Positions 37,068-45,578 of a stretch of 64,000 nucleotides of DNA are shown one piece after another. Under the pieces are notes generated by a model. The model worked only from the letters and a program-made list of their open reading frames with translations. It did no database searches and was not told where the DNA came from. Location: positions 2,431,001-2,495,000 of the forward strand of contig NZ_CP036186.1 of the NCBI RefSeq assembly GCF_015291885.1, in the 5' to 3' direction. Position numbers and translations under genes: made by a program. The first letter of the stretch is position 1, and each line of letters starts with the position of its first letter. This DNA is from Stutzerimonas stutzeri (lineage in GTDB: Bacteria; Pseudomonadota; Gammaproteobacteria; Pseudomonadales; Pseudomonadaceae).

Positions 37068-38426
37068 ATGGCTTACGACTTCGATCTATTCGTCATTGGC
37101 GCAGGTTCCGGTGGCGTGCGTGCTGCGCGCTTCGCCGCAGGTTTTGGTGCAAAGGTGGCAGTCGCAGAAAGCCGTTACCTAGGCGGAACCTGCGTTAACG
37201 TCGGTTGTGTGCCGAAAAAATTGCTGGTCTACGGCGCCCATTACGCCGAGGACATTGGCCAGGCCCAGGGTTACGGCTGGACCATCGACGGCGCGACCTT
37301 CGACTGGAAAACCCTGATCGCCAACAAGGACCGAGAAATCCAGCGACTGAACGGCATCTACCGCAGCATTCTGGTGGATAGCGGCGTGACCCTGATACAA
37401 GCGCATGCGCGCCTGGTCGATGCCCATACCGTCGAAGTCGAGGGCAAGCAGTACACCGCCGAGCACATCCTGATCGCTACCGGGGGCTGGCCCCATGTGC
37501 CGGCGATTCCGGGGCGTGAACACGCCACCACATCCAATGAAGCTTTCTATCTCGAATCCCTACCGCGCCGTGTGCTGGTGGTCGGTGGGGGCTATATTGC
37601 GGTCGAATTTGCCTCGATCTTCCATGGCTGCGGTGCCGATACCAAGCTGCTCTATCGCGGTGAGCTGTTCCTGCGTGGTTTCGACGGATCGCTTCGCGAC
37701 CACCTGAAGGACGAGATGATCAAGAAGGGCGTGGATCTGCAGTTCAATGCCAACATCGTGCACATCGACAAACAGGCTGACGGTAGCCTGCTCGCCACGC
37801 TGGAAAACGGTCGAACGCTGGAAGCAGACTGCATCTTTTACGCGACGGGCCGTCGCCCAATGCTCGACAACCTGGGGCTGGACCAGACCGGGGTAGCGCT
37901 GGATGCCCGAGGTTTCATTGCTGTCGACGATGAATACCGCACGTCGGTGTCTTCGATCCTGGCGATCGGCGATGTGATCGGTCGCGTGCAGTTGACACCT
38001 GTCGCACTTGCCGAGGGCATGGCCGTCGCGCGGCGGCTATTCAAGCCCGAGCAGTATCGCAAGGTCGATTACACGACCATCCCGACCGCGGTGTTCAGCC
38101 TGCCGAACATGGCGACCGTCGGACTGACCGAGGAAGAAGCTCGCGAGCAGGGTTACAAGGTGACGATCTTCGAAAGCCGTTTCCGTCCGATGAAGCTCAC
38201 CATGACCGATAGCCTCGAACGGAGCCTGATGAAACTCGTGGTGGATTCCGAGACCGACCGTGTTCTGGGTTGCCACATGGCCGGGCCGGATGCCGGCGAG
38301 ATCATGCAGGGGCTGGGCGTAGCGCTAAAGGCTGGTGCAACCAAGCAAGTGTTCGACGACACGCTGGGCATTCACCCAACCGCCGCCGAAGAATTCGTCA
38401 CTATGCGAACGCCCGCAGCGATCTGA
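37068..38426 (+). CDS. gor: Glutathione-disulfide reductase
   Basis: A 452-residue FAD-dependent dithiol reductase that regenerates GSH with NADPH. FAD motif [14 protein letters not shown], redox-active pair in [19 protein letters not shown]-binding [14 protein letters not shown] and C-terminal catalytic HPTAAEEF are all present. AAGGAG lies 10 nt before the ATG at 37068. It is divergent from the VOC gene. Confidence 0.96.
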   Translation: MAYDFDLFVIGAGSGGVRAARFAAGFGAKVAVAESRYLGGTCVNVGCVPKKLLVYGAHYAEDIGQAQGYGWTIDGATFDWKTLIANKDREIQRLNGIYRSILVDSGVTLIQAHARLVDAHTVEVEGKQYTAEHILIATGGWPHVPAIPGREHATTSNEAFYLESLPRRVLVVGGGYIAVEFASIFHGCGADTKLLYRGELFLRGFDGSLRDHLKDEMIKKGVDLQFNANIVHIDKQADGSLLATLENGRTLEADCIFYATGRRPMLDNLGLDQTGVALDARGFIAVDDEYRTSVSSILAIGDVIGRVQLTPVALAEGMAVARRLFKPEQYRKVDYTTIPTAVFSLPNMATVGLTEEEAREQGYKVTIFESRFRPMKLTMTDSLERSLMKLVVDSETDRVLGCHMAGPDAGEIMQGLGVALKAGATKQVFDDTLGIHPTAAEEFVTMRTPAAI

Positions 38427-38468
38427 AGACGGGAAGGGCGCACCGACCCAAGCGGCGCGCCTAATGAC

Positions 38469-38972
38469 TCAGTGATGATGCCCTGACGCAGCACCGCTGG
38501 CAGCCGGGGCATCGACTTCAATGCTGACTTCAGTGGTGATCTCTCCGCCATTTTCGAACTGCAGCGTAACAGGGAAGCTTTCGCCAGCCACCAGCGGCTG
38601 CTTGAGCCCAAATAGCATCACATGGTTGCCACCCGGCTTGAACTCCACCTTGCCACCAGCAGGTACGTCGACCGCTTCAATCCGCTGCATCTTCATCATG
38701 TCGCCCTGATGTACGTGGGTATGCAGCTCGGTTTTTTCAGCACGCGAAGTCTGCGCGCCGACTAAACGCTGCGGCTGCTCACCGCGATTTTCCAGAACGA
38801 AATACACCGCACCGGTTGGCGCGCTGGGAGGCATCGCACGCGACCATGCCTGGCTGACTGCCAGATCACCTGTAGCGGCTTGCACCGGGGCGTGGTCGTG
38901 ATTGTGTTCCTGCGCAACAGCAGGTAGACAGAGCGCTACAAGAGTACCGGCGGCCAGTAAGCGAAGCAGCAT
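38469..38972 (-). CDS. PCu(A)C-type periplasmic copper chaperone
   Basis: A 167-residue secreted protein with a signal peptide (about 1-20, LCLPAVA), a His-rich mature N-terminus (EHNHDHA), the PCuAC Cu(I) site with His and Met ligands spread through ELHTHVHQGDMMKMQ and GGNHVMLFGL, and a His-rich tail (GHHH). It delivers Cu(I) to the CuA site of cytochrome oxidases or buffers periplasmic copper. The start at 38972 is chosen because GGAG lies 8 nt upstream; a longer ATG at 39005 lacks one. Convergent with gor. Confidence 0.9.
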   Translation of the reverse strand: MLLRLLAAGTLVALCLPAVAQEHNHDHAPVQAATGDLAVSQAWSRAMPPSAPTGAVYFVLENRGEQPQRLVGAQTSRAEKTELHTHVHQGDMMKMQRIEAVDVPAGGKVEFKPGGNHVMLFGLKQPLVAGESFPVTLQFENGGEITTEVSIEVDAPAASGAASGHHH

Positions 38973-39439
38973 GAGAAAACTCCAGTTTCGTTTAGATGCC
39001 GTCATATTACGCCGCTGCAGGCTTGCAACGCGACGCGGCGTAACGCGACATTGGATTGAGAGGTTACGCAGCTGAGTGTTGGCAGTCACCACACTAGAAG
39101 CTAATCAGGTCTTGGCAAAGAATTCGAAGCTGCCGGAAGACAGAGGGCAGCGGAAGCCCAAGGCGTTTAAGGGATCAGTACCCATCATTTAACATAATAT
39201 AGATTATGCGAATACTGAGTCCCATTATGGGGTGGGCTATCCACTTGAGTTGCCTGCAGCAAATGCGACATCTCCGTTATCGATCCTTACTCAGATCCAA
39301 TTTCAATTGCGTTAGCCCTCGCCAAACCTCAAGGCTGCACAGGTAGCCCGCTCAGATGCTGCATCCTGTGCGTAGCCAACCTTGTAATTCGCAACGTCAA
39401 CCAGATGGGAAGCTCTGCCGGGATGTCCCGGCAGGATGC
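38973..39439. other. AT-richer spacer without a gene
   Basis: About 470 bp with no supportable coding frame. It holds small AT-rich palindromes, for example CATAAT-ATAG-ATTATG (39193-39208) and CCCAT-T-ATGGG (39221-39231). Base composition looks more AT-rich than the flanking genes, marking the edge of the sialidase operon region. Confidence 0.55.
39415..39434 (-). terminator. Stem-loop after the LTA synthase-like gene
   Basis: CTGCCGGGA and TCCCGGCAG form a perfect 9-bp stem with a 2-nt centre, 5 nt after the stop codon of the minus-strand operon. No clear T-run follows, so efficiency is uncertain. Confidence 0.5.
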
Positions 39440-41479
39440 TCAGTTCTTTCTGACGTTCTGATACAGCATCAGCCTCGATGTCTCGTGCAGGCCGCGCGTG
39501 AGTGCGACAAGACGCTTGAACTCCTCAGGGTGCTGGTCGGCTACGTTTTCCAGTGGCTCTTGCGAAGCGATGTCATGGAGGGTCGGTTGACTGCCATCGT
39601 GCTGCATCTGCAGAAGAAAATCTTTGGTTACGCCGCCGATTACCGGGAATGTGCCTTCCCTGAGCACCAGCGGAACCACGCGTTCGCCTTCGGGAGCTGG
39701 CTGCTGGATATCGCGTCCCATTGCACCGTTGCGAAACTCCATCCCAGCCATGCCCAGCACGCTTGGCAGCAAGTCGACCAGGCCCACGGCTTCTTCAATT
39801 ACGCGGGGCTCGAGCAGCTTGGGCGCATGAATTAGCAGCGGCACGTGATTGCTCTCAAGCCCTAGCTTTTCAAACGCTGGAGGCATGTGAGGGATCTGAC
39901 TGATACGGGTGTTGTGATCACCAAACATCACAAAAATGGTGTTGTCGTACCAGCCGCCTTCCTGCGCAATCTCCATCAGGCGCCCGATATTGAAGTCCAG
40001 AAGGCGGACCGCATTATATTGCGCCACGCTGCGGGAGCCGGCGCTCTGGACTTTCTCAAGCGGCAGATCGAGCACTTCGAAGCCATCGTTCTGCTTGGGT
40101 ATGGTGAATGGCCGATGATTGCCAGCAGTCTGGATATAGGCAAAGAACGGCTTGCCCTCCCCCTGCTCTCGCAGTATCCGGTCGCTCTCCTTGAACAGGT
40201 CCAGGTCGGAGACTCCCCAGACATCGACCATGGGAGATTTCCAGTGACGCTCTTCAAATAACTGGATGTCGTCGATGCTCTGGCGGATCAAGGCGTTCAT
40301 ATTCGCCCAGCCGGAGTTGCCGCCAATCATGTAGTACTTGTTATACCCCTGCAGGGCGTTCACAAGACTGTGCTGACGAGTGATCAGCGGGTTACGCGTC
40401 GCGGTTTCCTGTCGTGAAACGTCCGGAACACCGGAAATACTCGCCCAGACGGTTTTCGCAGTGCCGGTGACGGGAACGTAGAAGTTCTTGAAGAACAGGC
40501 TTTGCTTGGCCAAGCGATCAATATTTGGGGTGGGATTGAGCGGATTGCCGTAGGCACCCACGGCGCTAGTTCCTAAGGACTCAAGCATGACGAAGACGAC
40601 GTTCGGCGGTTGCTTGCCGGCAATCGCATATGGCTGAGCGCCCTGCTCTCGGCTGAAATTCAGCGTTTTGGCATCCGGTTGATCGACGCCCAGATACCGA
40701 CTGACAACTTCGTAATGAACCTCAACCTGATCTCGGTCGTACGGCTGATTCGGCACCTTCAGAGTGTCGTAAAGGAACACTACGGGGTTCAGGCCGAGCG
40801 CAGCGATCTGGTTGTCGCCAGAGAAGAAGGCGTCACTCCAGCGGAGCGGCACGGGGTTTTCCAGGTTGATATTTTCTGTGCGGCCGAGAATGCCCAGGAA
40901 AACAACCGCAACCATTGCCGCACTTCCCCAGGTCCGCGAAAAGCGACTGATCGGCTTGGCCGGGCGATCCAGCGTTATCCGCTCGAAGCGCACCAAGAGC
41001 CACCAAACCAAGGTGGTTGCGGTGACCCATGCCAGCGAAATCCAGACCACGGGATAGGTTTGCCAAACCATGCCGGTAGATATCTGCGCGTCTTCGAGAA
41101 AGCGCAATACGGTGGCGTTGATGCGCACACCCAGATAGGCGTAGTGCCCGAAGTCGATGACATAAACGAGAAACACTGCACCAAGTGCAAGTGCCAGATA
41201 CAGCCGTGCCAGCCAACGAACGGCGTGCGAGCGCGTCATGTTCCAAACGGGAATCCACGCGAGCAGCGCGACCGGCAACATTAGCAAGATTGCCAGCCGA
41301 AGATCGAATCGCAGCCCTATTCCTAGTGTTTCCGGTACGGCTTCGACCTCGCTGAGTGCGCCCGTTTCAAACCCCGAAAAGCCAACGAAGAAAATCCCGC
41401 GCAACACTGCAAGCACGATGAACAGAATTGCGACTGCACCAAACCAATAGTGCAAGCGCCGCGAATGGAGCCAACCCAT
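39440..41479 (-). CDS. LTA synthase family sulfatase-fold membrane enzyme
   Basis: A 679-residue inner-membrane protein: five N-terminal helices (within 10-205) then a periplasmic alkaline-phosphatase-superfamily domain. Candidate catalytic residues are Glu300 (VFVMLESLG), Thr340 in PVTGTAKTVW and the Asp-His of FGDHNTR, matching the LtaS/OpgB metal and nucleophile positions. Such enzymes transfer phosphoglycerol or phosphoethanolamine to envelope glycans. It is the last gene of a three-gene operon with a sialidase-like protein and a membrane protein, so the acceptor may be a surface glycan made or trimmed there. Confidence 0.88.
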   Translation of the reverse strand: MGWLHSRRLHYWFGAVAILFIVLAVLRGIFFVGFSGFETGALSEVEAVPETLGIGLRFDLRLAILLMLPVALLAWIPVWNMTRSHAVRWLARLYLALALGAVFLVYVIDFGHYAYLGVRINATVLRFLEDAQISTGMVWQTYPVVWISLAWVTATTLVWWLLVRFERITLDRPAKPISRFSRTWGSAAMVAVVFLGILGRTENINLENPVPLRWSDAFFSGDNQIAALGLNPVVFLYDTLKVPNQPYDRDQVEVHYEVVSRYLGVDQPDAKTLNFSREQGAQPYAIAGKQPPNVVFVMLESLGTSAVGAYGNPLNPTPNIDRLAKQSLFFKNFYVPVTGTAKTVWASISGVPDVSRQETATRNPLITRQHSLVNALQGYNKYYMIGGNSGWANMNALIRQSIDDIQLFEERHWKSPMVDVWGVSDLDLFKESDRILREQGEGKPFFAYIQTAGNHRPFTIPKQNDGFEVLDLPLEKVQSAGSRSVAQYNAVRLLDFNIGRLMEIAQEGGWYDNTIFVMFGDHNTRISQIPHMPPAFEKLGLESNHVPLLIHAPKLLEPRVIEEAVGLVDLLPSVLGMAGMEFRNGAMGRDIQQPAPEGERVVPLVLREGTFPVIGGVTKDFLLQMQHDGSQPTLHDIASQEPLENVADQHPEEFKRLVALTRGLHETSRLMLYQNVRKN

Positions 41480-41524
41480 TTTTCAAAACCTCGTTATTGA
41501 ATCGTCAAATGCGCCAGCTAGCCA

Positions 41525-42139
41525 TCAGAGGCTTACGGTCCGGGTGGAATCCTGTCGTCCATTCATCCTGCGCAAAAGCGCCTTGGCAACATAAACAATC
41601 AGTGCGCCGAGGCTGAACAATGCGATGAAGGGGTCCAACAGGTAATCCCAATAATTGGGGGAAGGCTTGAGGCCCAGGCTGAATGCCAGTGTTGCCAGCC
41701 CCAGCATGCACACACCCAACCAGTTCTTCAGTATCACGAGCCCCAAGGCAACCACACCGACAAGCGCAATCAATGGACGTGGGCTATACCCGATTTGATA
41801 GGGGTCGAAGTAAGACAGGCCCATGGTCGCCGGATAGAGAAAGAGCGATAGCCCTCCCATTAAAATGAATAGCTGAATCAGTGCATTTGGGCTTGGCGGT
41901 ACTACCAAACGCATACGTAACGCTGCGAAAAACACCAGCGCGACCAGCGTTGTAACAGCCACATCGTCGGTAAAACTGCGCATGTAAGCAGCCAGCGAAA
42001 GACCATTCATGGGAAGGAAGCTGACCATTAGAAGTAACAACAGGCCAGCCCCGTTAATACCCCGACTCAGGCCGAACCCAGAAAGGACAATGAACACGAG
42101 TAACGCAAAGGTCAGATGCGCTTGCCAAAGCTCGGGCAT
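41525..42139 (-). CDS. Polytopic membrane protein of unknown function
   Basis: A 204-residue protein with about six to seven hydrophobic segments and a short basic C-terminus (LLRRMNGRQDSTR). I recognise no family motif. Its start overlaps the stop of the upstream sialidase-like gene by one base (TAATG on the minus strand), and the LTA synthase-like gene follows after 45 bp. It is therefore a fixed part of this operon, perhaps a glycan or lipid carrier flippase or partner. Confidence 0.8.
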   Translation of the reverse strand: MPELWQAHLTFALLVFIVLSGFGLSRGINGAGLLLLLMVSFLPMNGLSLAAYMRSFTDDVAVTTLVALVFFAALRMRLVVPPSPNALIQLFILMGGLSLFLYPATMGLSYFDPYQIGYSPRPLIALVGVVALGLVILKNWLGVCMLGLATLAFSLGLKPSPNYWDYLLDPFIALFSLGALIVYVAKALLRRMNGRQDSTRTVSL

Positions 42140-43434
42140 TAGAGCTGCTCCTCAAGCCAGGCATCATTGAAGCTGACGTGTTTGATGAAAGTGTTGTTCC
42201 AGGAGTAAACCAAATGGTAGAGGCCATCGGCACTGCGAATGAAGTACGGGTACTCGTATTCGAAGTCGCAGCCGTGGGCGCTACAAACCCGCCTATCCAG
42301 ATTGGCAAGAAACTCGTCTACCAGCGGCAGGCGTCGCGCACCGCTGGAAAGGCGGAATTTGTCGCCGATGATCTCTCTATATGCCTGCGGGCTAAACGGA
42401 TTGCCTTCTGGATCTGGCGATTCGTCAAGGTCGAATACTGGCTTCCAGAGCTCTAGGCCAGAGTTGGTTTCCATCAGGCGAAGGCGGAAACGCCCGTCCT
42501 CAAGATCGTTCAGAGCAACCAGCAGCCCATGATTCGGCGTGGCGACCGCAGCGAGGGAGGAGTTGGGATTGGCCGGATCAATGGGATAAGGCTCGCTCCA
42601 GGTTCGCCCTGCGTCCTCCGTACGACTTGCAAGCACCTTATGGTGGGCAGCCCCCGCATAACGCAACATCGCAATAGCCCTTTGTTCATCCATCGGCACA
42701 ACCGTGGGCTGCAGCGAGTCCATGCCCTTGCTGATTCGGCTTTTTCCAATTACGTCGCCGCTTGGGCTGATATATAGATACTCGGCAAACTTGCCGAGAA
42801 ACTCGTGGTAAACGGGCAGCCCGATTGTGCCGTCGCTATGGAATACCGGGGCGTTGCGCACCAGCGTGCTGATATTCAGGAAGGGAGTAGTAATTAGCTG
42901 CTTTGGCGTCGACCAGGTCTCGCCAAGGTCGTCCGAGTACATGGCGTTTATGGCGCTTCCAGCCCAGCCCCCAATTGATACCGACACATAGAACAGCCAC
43001 AGTTTGTTATCCGGTGCCAGCGCGATTACCGGATTACCCAATTTGCGTATGTGTTTCTGAGTCGCTTCCTGGGTCGACTCCCGCGTTGCCAGAACCAGCT
43101 CGCTGCCCCACTCCCCCGTAAGGGCGTCGTAGCGGGCGCCCCGGACCTGTACATCCGCGGCGCCCTCTCTCGAGCCCGCAAACCATACGGCCATCAATCC
43201 GCCGTCCGGCAATGAAGTCACCGAAGACGCATGAACGAACTCATCTATGTCAGAAGACGCAAAACGGGTGCTGTAGAACGGTGCCGCAGCATCGATCGGC
43301 CCAACGGGGCCTGTCGTCACAGCAAAACCAGAGACGGCTCGATCAGGATAAAGCCACCAGGTGCTAGTGAAGACGGCAGCAACAGCGATGGCACAGAGCC
43401 AAGAAGGGAGAAATCCGTACTTTCGAGAACTCAT
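42139..43434 (-). CDS. Membrane-anchored sialidase-like (BNR repeat) protein
   Basis: A 431-residue protein with an N-terminal signal anchor (about 10-30) and a six-bladed sialidase-type propeller. Two Asp-boxes are clear, SDDLGETWS and TEDAGRTWS, and GSREGAADVQV resembles the sialidase region carrying an active-site Arg/Asp. Related proteins hydrolyse sialic or other nonulosonic acids, but BNR folds also serve other enzymes. The start at 43434 (MSSRKYGF) gives a better anchor than an ATG at 43467; neither has a strong ribosome site. First gene of the operon. Confidence 0.82.
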   Translation of the reverse strand: MSSRKYGFLPSWLCAIAVAAVFTSTWWLYPDRAVSGFAVTTGPVGPIDAAAPFYSTRFASSDIDEFVHASSVTSLPDGGLMAVWFAGSREGAADVQVRGARYDALTGEWGSELVLATRESTQEATQKHIRKLGNPVIALAPDNKLWLFYVSVSIGGWAGSAINAMYSDDLGETWSTPKQLITTPFLNISTLVRNAPVFHSDGTIGLPVYHEFLGKFAEYLYISPSGDVIGKSRISKGMDSLQPTVVPMDEQRAIAMLRYAGAAHHKVLASRTEDAGRTWSEPYPIDPANPNSSLAAVATPNHGLLVALNDLEDGRFRLRLMETNSGLELWKPVFDLDESPDPEGNPFSPQAYREIIGDKFRLSSGARRLPLVDEFLANLDRRVCSAHGCDFEYEYPYFIRSADGLYHLVYSWNNTFIKHVSFNDAWLEEQL

Positions 43435-44144
43435 AGAAAACCATATCCATATAAACACACGACGCATCCAGCGCTTTGCAAGAAACGACGAGACTCATGC
43501 CTCGGAGCGCCAAGGCGTGGAAGAACCGTGTTGGTTGGTCTCTACAAGGGAGGTACTCGACTTATGGGTGGCAGAGGCCGCAGGCCGTACTAAAGCAGCC
43601 GCCGATCATGGCCGAGCGCGGCGGTCGGCGCAACCTCTCAGCTTCGAACTACGGCCTGCCTAATTGTTGATGTTGTACCGGCACACCGCCCAGAACTCTG
43701 ATAAGTACAAGTGCCGTTGCGATGCTGGCATCGCAATATAATGCCGCAAAATCTCCGTGGCAAATTGCCGCACCCTACCCTTTGGGCTTGGGATACCGCG
43801 ACGGCTGGCGTGCCACTTCGCTTATGCATGGGTCACCCAGCACGGCCAACCCGCCCGCTTTATTGCACGAGGCCATAGCGCAGCACTGATGCGTCGCTAG
43901 GAATGCCGATACGGCAAGCAACCCTGCACGAAACCAATACTCAAGATCACGACCTCGCAGCACTGAACGATCAATAACATCGCGGCCTGAGACTGGCAGT
44001 TCGCTACTAGCCCTCAGATCGCGTCTAGATAGTTCCAACTACCAATTCAATTGCAGATGTGGCCATCCTGGTTTCATCCAATTGCAACAAGACAGGGCCT
44101 CAATCGAGCAACAACCGTTTGTGCTCGATTACCGGAGATTTTGT
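43435..44144. other. Long gene-free spacer upstream of the sialidase operon and DUF47 gene
   Basis: About 700 bp with only short frames lacking ribosome sites. It must contain the promoters of the two divergent units. One strong palindrome with a TATAAT box is present at 43717-43742. A small RNA here is possible but I see no clear terminator. Confidence 0.55.
43717..43742. promoter_or_regulatory. Palindrome TTGCGATGC-TG-GCATCGCAA with adjoining TATAAT
   Basis: A perfect 9-bp inverted repeat (43717-43736) is followed at once by a consensus TATAAT (43737-43742). The arrangement suggests an operator covering a plus-strand promoter. No matching -35 at 17 bp is evident, so it may need an activator. 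What is transcribed is unclear: the next plus-strand gene starts about 400 bp later. Confidence 0.45.
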
Positions 44145-44822
44145 ATGACTAACCACGCCCTGTGCGGGCTTGTAGCCCGCTCCCCTTTCAAGCAACAGCG
44201 CTACCATTTTGCCCAGCTACACAGCGCTGTGAAATTGCTCATCCCCCTGCTGCGAAGTGCATTGGATGAAGACTGGGTCGCCGTCCAGAAGGCAGAACGG
44301 CAGATCCGGGACCTGAGCCAGGAGGGCGAAAGGATCGCGCGAGATATCTGCCTGCATCTACCCACCACATTGTTCATGCCGATTCCGCGCGGCGACATCA
44401 TCGACCTGCTTCACGTGCAAAGCGAGCTGGGAAAGTGCAGCAGCGAAGCAGCGCGTCTTGTATCACTGCGCCAAATGGCGATCCCGATGGCATTGCAAGA
44501 CGAGCTTCGTGTTCACCTTCTACGGGCCGTAGATGCAATCACGCACGTCATGGCCATCATGGAAAAGCTGGATGAGCTACTAGAAAGTCGCTTTCGCGGC
44601 CGCGAAGCCGTTCTGGTTCAGACGCTGATTAACGAACTGATCAATATCGAACTGTCCTCCAGGCAACGCCGCGACGAAGCCGCGAAAAAGCTGATCTCGC
44701 TGGAGGCGAACCTTCCGGCTACAGAAGTGGCTGCGCTGGATCGATTTATAGAGCTGATCGCGGACATGTCCGCGCAAGCGAAACAAGTCGGCTTGCGCTT
44801 GGAGCAGTTGCTGGCGGCCTAG
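44145..44822 (+). CDS. DUF47/TIGR00153 (PhoU-like) protein
   Basis: A 225-residue, almost wholly helical cytoplasmic protein. It begins like TIGR00153 members (ARSPFKQQRYHFAQLH) and carries the family acidic positions across LRSALDEDW and the helical repeats DELRVHLLRAVDAITHVM. These PhoU-like proteins are normally encoded beside a PitA-type phosphate transporter as its regulator; no pit gene is in this window, so this copy is an orphan. The start at 44145 has GGAG 8 nt upstream. Confidence 0.85.
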   Translation: MTNHALCGLVARSPFKQQRYHFAQLHSAVKLLIPLLRSALDEDWVAVQKAERQIRDLSQEGERIARDICLHLPTTLFMPIPRGDIIDLLHVQSELGKCSSEAARLVSLRQMAIPMALQDELRVHLLRAVDAITHVMAIMEKLDELLESRFRGREAVLVQTLINELINIELSSRQRRDEAAKKLISLEANLPATEVAALDRFIELIADMSAQAKQVGLRLEQLLAA

Positions 44823-44882
44823 AAAGTCCAGGTCGCGGGGCTTGTGCTGACTGCCCCCCAGCAATGCTTGATGCGCGATGAC

Positions 44883-44902
44883 GCGAGCGGAGGCCCGCTC
44901 GC
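44883..44902. terminator. GC-rich stem-loop between DUF47 and dsrE-like genes
   Basis: GCGAGCGG, loop AGGC and CCGCTCGC make a perfect 8-bp stem between the two convergent stop codons. No T-run follows; it could slow transcription from both sides. Confidence 0.4.
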
Positions 44903-44912
44903 ATCACTGTCG

Positions 44913-45329
44913 TTAGAAGCTAAAAACCTTGCGCTGGGGCTCCAGCATGGCGCGCGCCATGGCGTCTGGTTTGGCGACGGAGACTCCATCCTTGAGCTGC
45001 TCGGCGGCATGTCCTGTATTGGGCAGGTACAACGCGCAAACCGAAGCGGTCGCGCCCTTTTTTAGGGCAGCGCTCAATAGCTGCGCCGGCGTCACGTCAT
45101 TGGGTTTCAAGGCTTCACCTCCGGCATCCTTGAGGGCCAGATCGCCGCCTTGGTCACATAGCAGGATGTCGACTTGAGCGCCCTGAGCCTGCATCTGATT
45201 GGCCAGTACCATGGCCATTCCCTGGGTCATATTGCTGCTATCACTGAGGATCACCGTAACGGCCTGGCTCTCTGCGACTGCGAGGCATGCAAAACCGGAT
45301 AAGGCGGTTGCGGCTAGGAATCTCTTCAT
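44913..45329 (-). CDS. Periplasmic DsrE-family protein
   Basis: A 138-residue protein with a signal peptide (about 1-19, GFACLAVAES) and a DsrE/YchN-like Rossmann core: AVTVILSDSSNM, a first Cys in ILLCDQGGD and a second in ATASVCALYLPNTG. Members of this superfamily bind or transfer sulfur on such cysteines. GGAGAAA precedes the ATG at 45329. Its promoter carries a CsoR/CstR-like palindrome, which suggests control by copper or persulfide. Confidence 0.82.
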   Translation of the reverse strand: MKRFLAATALSGFACLAVAESQAVTVILSDSSNMTQGMAMVLANQMQAQGAQVDILLCDQGGDLALKDAGGEALKPNDVTPAQLLSAALKKGATASVCALYLPNTGHAAEQLKDGVSVAKPDAMARAMLEPQRKVFSF

Positions 45330-45441
45330 GTTCGTTTCTCCGTCACGCTAAAAGCTAATCGGATTTCAAGCCGGCAAGATCTGCAATGCCGACAGCGGTG
45401 TATAGGCAGCGCAGCAAAGTGCGTGCGCCCGCGACCCACAC

Positions 45442-45469
45442 TATATACCCATGGGGGTATATTCCAATC
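45442..45469 (-). promoter_or_regulatory. Promoter of the dsrE-like gene with CsoR/CstR-like operator
   Basis: On the minus strand a TTGGAA -35 box (45469-45464) and a TATAGT -10 box (45447-45442) are 16 bp apart. The spacer is almost filled by the inverted repeat ATATACCC-N4-GGGTATAT (45445-45464). TAC/G-tract/GTA palindromes of this type are bound by the CsoR/FrmR/CstR family; none is encoded in the window. Confidence 0.65.
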
Positions 45470-45578
45470 GTAAACTTTAGGCTGTTGCCTGCACACCAGC
45501 GTCGCTGCGGCATAACGTCCGGCCAGGCAGACGTGCCGATCGCAGGGTCGTGAATCGGTTGGGGAGGTCCGGCGGCAG

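Noticed and set aside
43775..44038. 87-codon minus-strand frame in the 700-bp spacer
   Set aside because: It starts at a TTG without a ribosome site and has no recognisable family; not enough to call a gene.
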